Of a stretch of 7,393 nucleotides of DNA, positions 5,448 to 7,393 are shown piece by piece (the first letter of the stretch is position 1; each line of letters begins with the position of its first letter). Both the position numbers and the translations under genes were made by a program. Origin of the DNA: CAZTLE01 sp964614415 (GTDB taxonomy: Bacteria > Bacteroidota > Bacteroidia > Flavobacteriales > Flavobacteriaceae); assembly GCA_964614415.1 (NCBI GenBank), contig CAZTLE010000197.1, positions 1-7,393 on the forward strand, written 5' to 3'. The notes below the pieces were generated by a model. That model searched no databases, was not told the DNA's origin, and saw nothing but the letters and a program-made list of their open reading frames with translations.

Positions 5448-7393
5448 TCAGAAGAAAACACGAAACATTGCATTAGGTGTGATACCGAGCGATTCTTGTG
5501 TGAATTCTACAGGAGCACCTGTGTCTGCAGGTCGAAAGTAGTTACCCACTGTGTTTTCAGTATCCAATGCGTTCCACACCGAGGCGCCCACTTGCGCTTT
5601 GGCTCCTCCCAGGTTAAACTCGTAGAGGCCGGACACATCAACTCTAAGGTACGACGGCAGTCGGCTGCTGTTCGAGGCAGAATAGTTGATATTTCCTTCT
5701 TCGGAAAGTGTATTTTCCACCGGCAGAGTCGTGGGACGACCCGAGTGCCAGTTCATACCTGCAGATACCTTAAACGATCGGTATGCATAGGTGGCGCCGA
5801 AGGTGACGGCATGAGTAATATCCAGATTGCTGGGGAATGTCACCTCTTCCAGTTCCTCAAACGTGTATTTATTGTCCATAAAGGAGTAACTCAGCCAAAC
5901 ATCCAGATCATCAATACTTTTGCGAAGTAGCATGTCCAATCCAATTACTTCGTAGCTGCCGGCTGTTTTGGTGAATTCATACTGATTTTGAAATCCCTGG
6001 CTTTGGGTGGTGATTCCATCAATTGTTTTGAAATAACCATCTGCGCTCACTAACCAACCGTCCTTGCTAAAAGACAGAGCCGCCGAAGCCTGCTTGCTTT
6101 CGATTACAGGGATATCCTCGTCATTGGACAACTGCCAGCGTCTTTTTTCGATACCCAGGAAATCGTTCTGGAAGTTGATTATCTGAGAGGTAATCTGATG
6201 CTTGAATTCCCCCAGTATCTCCAGATTAAAGTAGTCGCCCAACTTTTGATTGTACCGTATCCGGGGTTCCACAATACTTTTGGAAAACTTATCCAGGTAA
6301 TTGTACCGTACCCCGGCTGAAACCTGGCTTGTACCCTCATCGCTTCTCCAATTAAGCTGCGCAAAGGGACTGTAGGTTCGAACTACCTCCGCGATCAGGG
6401 ACCTGAACCTGGGAACGTCAACATCGTCCAGATTGGACACCTTGGTCTCCACAAAGTGGAAGCCTCCCAATACCCCCCAGGATTCATTATGCCTGTAGTC
6501 GGCTTTAACCCGGGCACCACTTTCCGAAACTGAGTTTTCCTGAAGAAACCGCTGATTATCCAACAGGTTCACATTAATGGCTTTGAGTTGATAATCGGTA
6601 TTATAGACCTGCAAGGTCGTAACCAGGCGATCACTCCACGTTCTCGTGTAATGCAAACCACCGGCTATAGAGGCCTGTGTTACGCTACTTCTTCGCGATT
6701 CGGCATCCTCATCATCGATCAGACTCTCGGTAAAAATCAATTCGTTGTTGGTGGTAATAAAGTTGAGCCGAAGCCGGTCCTTGTCACTTATTCGATACAA
6801 CCAGCGCAGTGAGGCGTCATAGAAATCGAAGTCTTTATCCGAATTCTCCACGGAAAGGGTGTTGGTCTCCACCTCTGTGTCCTGGGAAATACGGTCAAAA
6901 TAGGCATCATAGGTAGGCGTCTCGATAAGATCGCTCAATGATTTCCGCGCAGCCACCTGTATGGATGAGTTCCGACCAACAGGGACATCTGCAAAGCCAT
7001 CAGCACTTAATAGATTTGCTCCAATATTGGCTGTGAATTTCGGAGTGATCCGTTCTTTCGTCCTCATCGCAATGACCCCCGAAACGCCATCAGTATACTC
7101 CACCCCCGTTCCATTCTTATACAAAGACACTTTTTGCGTAATCTGAGGATGAAACATGGATATGAGTCCGAAGAAATGGCCTGATTGGTACATTTTTATC
7201 CCGTTCCAAAGAATAAGGTTTTGATCGTTTGTCCCACCACGCACATTGATGTCCGAAACCGTTTCGTCTATGCTTTCTATTCCGGGTAAGGCCTGTACCG
7301 TCTGCAGTACATCTGGCTCAATAAGCCCAGGTAGAATTCCAAAATCAGCGGTATTTAAGGTGATACTGGCATCTTGTTCCTTAATAATTCCAG
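5448..7393 (-). CDS. TonB-dependent outer-membrane receptor (5' end outside window)
   Basis: The frame is open from the right edge to TGA at 5448-5450, giving 647 visible C-terminal residues. The first hundred or so are the later part of the plug domain: LPGLIEPDVLQTVQALPGIE, then DINVRGGTNDQN around residues 48-57, then GIKMYQSGHFFGL and YTDGVSGVIAMRT. The rest is a beta-barrel of alternating hydrophobic and polar strands with long loops, ending in the aromatic terminus MFRVFF expected of an outer-membrane barrel. It would import a ligand across the outer membrane using TonB-ExbBD energy; the ligand cannot be read from sequence. It is not of the SusC type and no SusD-like gene follows. The GTG at 7244 (the V of NVRGG) is inside the plug and is not the start; the true start, signal peptide, any carboxypeptidase-like or STN domain, and the TonB box lie beyond the window. 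It is separated from the operon by 452 bp. Confidence 0.95.
   Translation of the reverse strand, partial: GIIKEQDASITLNTADFGILPGLIEPDVLQTVQALPGIESIDETVSDINVRGGTNDQNLILWNGIKMYQSGHFFGLISMFHPQITQKVSLYKNGTGVEYTDGVSGVIAMRTKERITPKFTANIGANLLSADGFADVPVGRNSSIQVAARKSLSDLIETPTYDAYFDRISQDTEVETNTLSVENSDKDFDFYDASLRWLYRISDKDRLRLNFITTNNELIFTESLIDDEDAESRRSSVTQASIAGGLHYTRTWSDRLVTTLQVYNTDYQLKAINVNLLDNQRFLQENSVSESGARVKADYRHNESWGVLGGFHFVETKVSNLDDVDVPRFRSLIAEVVRTYSPFAQLNWRSDEGTSQVSAGVRYNYLDKFSKSIVEPRIRYNQKLGDYFNLEILGEFKHQITSQIINFQNDFLGIEKRRWQLSNDEDIPVIESKQASAALSFSKDGWLVSADGYFKTIDGITTQSQGFQNQYEFTKTAGSYEVIGLDMLLRKSIDDLDVWLSYSFMDNKYTFEELEEVTFPSNLDITHAVTFGATYAYRSFKVSAGMNWHSGRPTTLPVENTLSEEGNINYSASNSSRLPSYLRVDVSGLYEFNLGGAKAQVGASVWNALDTENTVGNYFRPADTGAPVEFTQESLGITPNAMFRVFF

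Noticed and set aside
5359..5930. Plus-strand frames opposite the end of the TonB receptor (5359-5541 and 5496-5930)
   Set aside because: They mirror the receptor barrel coding sequence and give low-complexity, cysteine-rich products without motifs.
7242..7244. GTG as a start codon for the TonB receptor
   Set aside because: The same frame continues upstream to the window edge with typical plug sequence (LPGLIEPDVLQTVQALPG), so this GTG is an internal valine.

Overview
The window looks like a chromosomal segment from a member of the Bacteroidota, most likely a marine-type flavobacterium. The basis is the TonB-dependent receptor family at the right end, the lack of Shine-Dalgarno motifs before the genes (A-rich leaders instead), and a moderate GC content of roughly 45% judged by eye. 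The species cannot be named from the sequence alone. Every gene I can support lies on the minus strand; I see no credible plus-strand gene and no RNA gene, insertion sequence or CRISPR array.

Right part (5448 to 7393): the C-terminal majority of a non-SusC TonB-dependent outer-membrane receptor, whose 5' end lies outside the window. A 452-bp gap (4996 to 5447) follows, holding an inverted-repeat structure after the receptor gene and a short palindrome plus an A-rich leader before the next gene.

Left and central part (4995 down to 1): a tightly packed five-gene operon read leftward. In order, it encodes a nucleotidyltransferase-fold protein with an N-terminal helical region (TTG start), a B12-binding-domain type radical SAM enzyme, a class I SAM-dependent methyltransferase, a second paralogous radical SAM enzyme, and, 33 bp further on, a multi-pass membrane protein resembling GT-C glycosyltransferases that runs off the left edge. 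The first three junctions are overlaps of 8, 8 and 4 nt, so translation is probably coupled and the four cytoplasmic proteins probably act in one pathway. The overlaps also fix the radical SAM start codons at 4094 and 1859 rather than at more upstream in-frame starts.

Taken together, the operon looks like a biosynthetic or modification cassette: two sequential class-B-like radical SAM steps, one conventional methylation, a nucleotidyl-transfer step, and possibly a membrane-embedded sugar transfer. The substrate is unknown to me; a lipid or lipid-linked glycan is a reasonable guess but only inference. This cassette is the main candidate for an undescribed system here.
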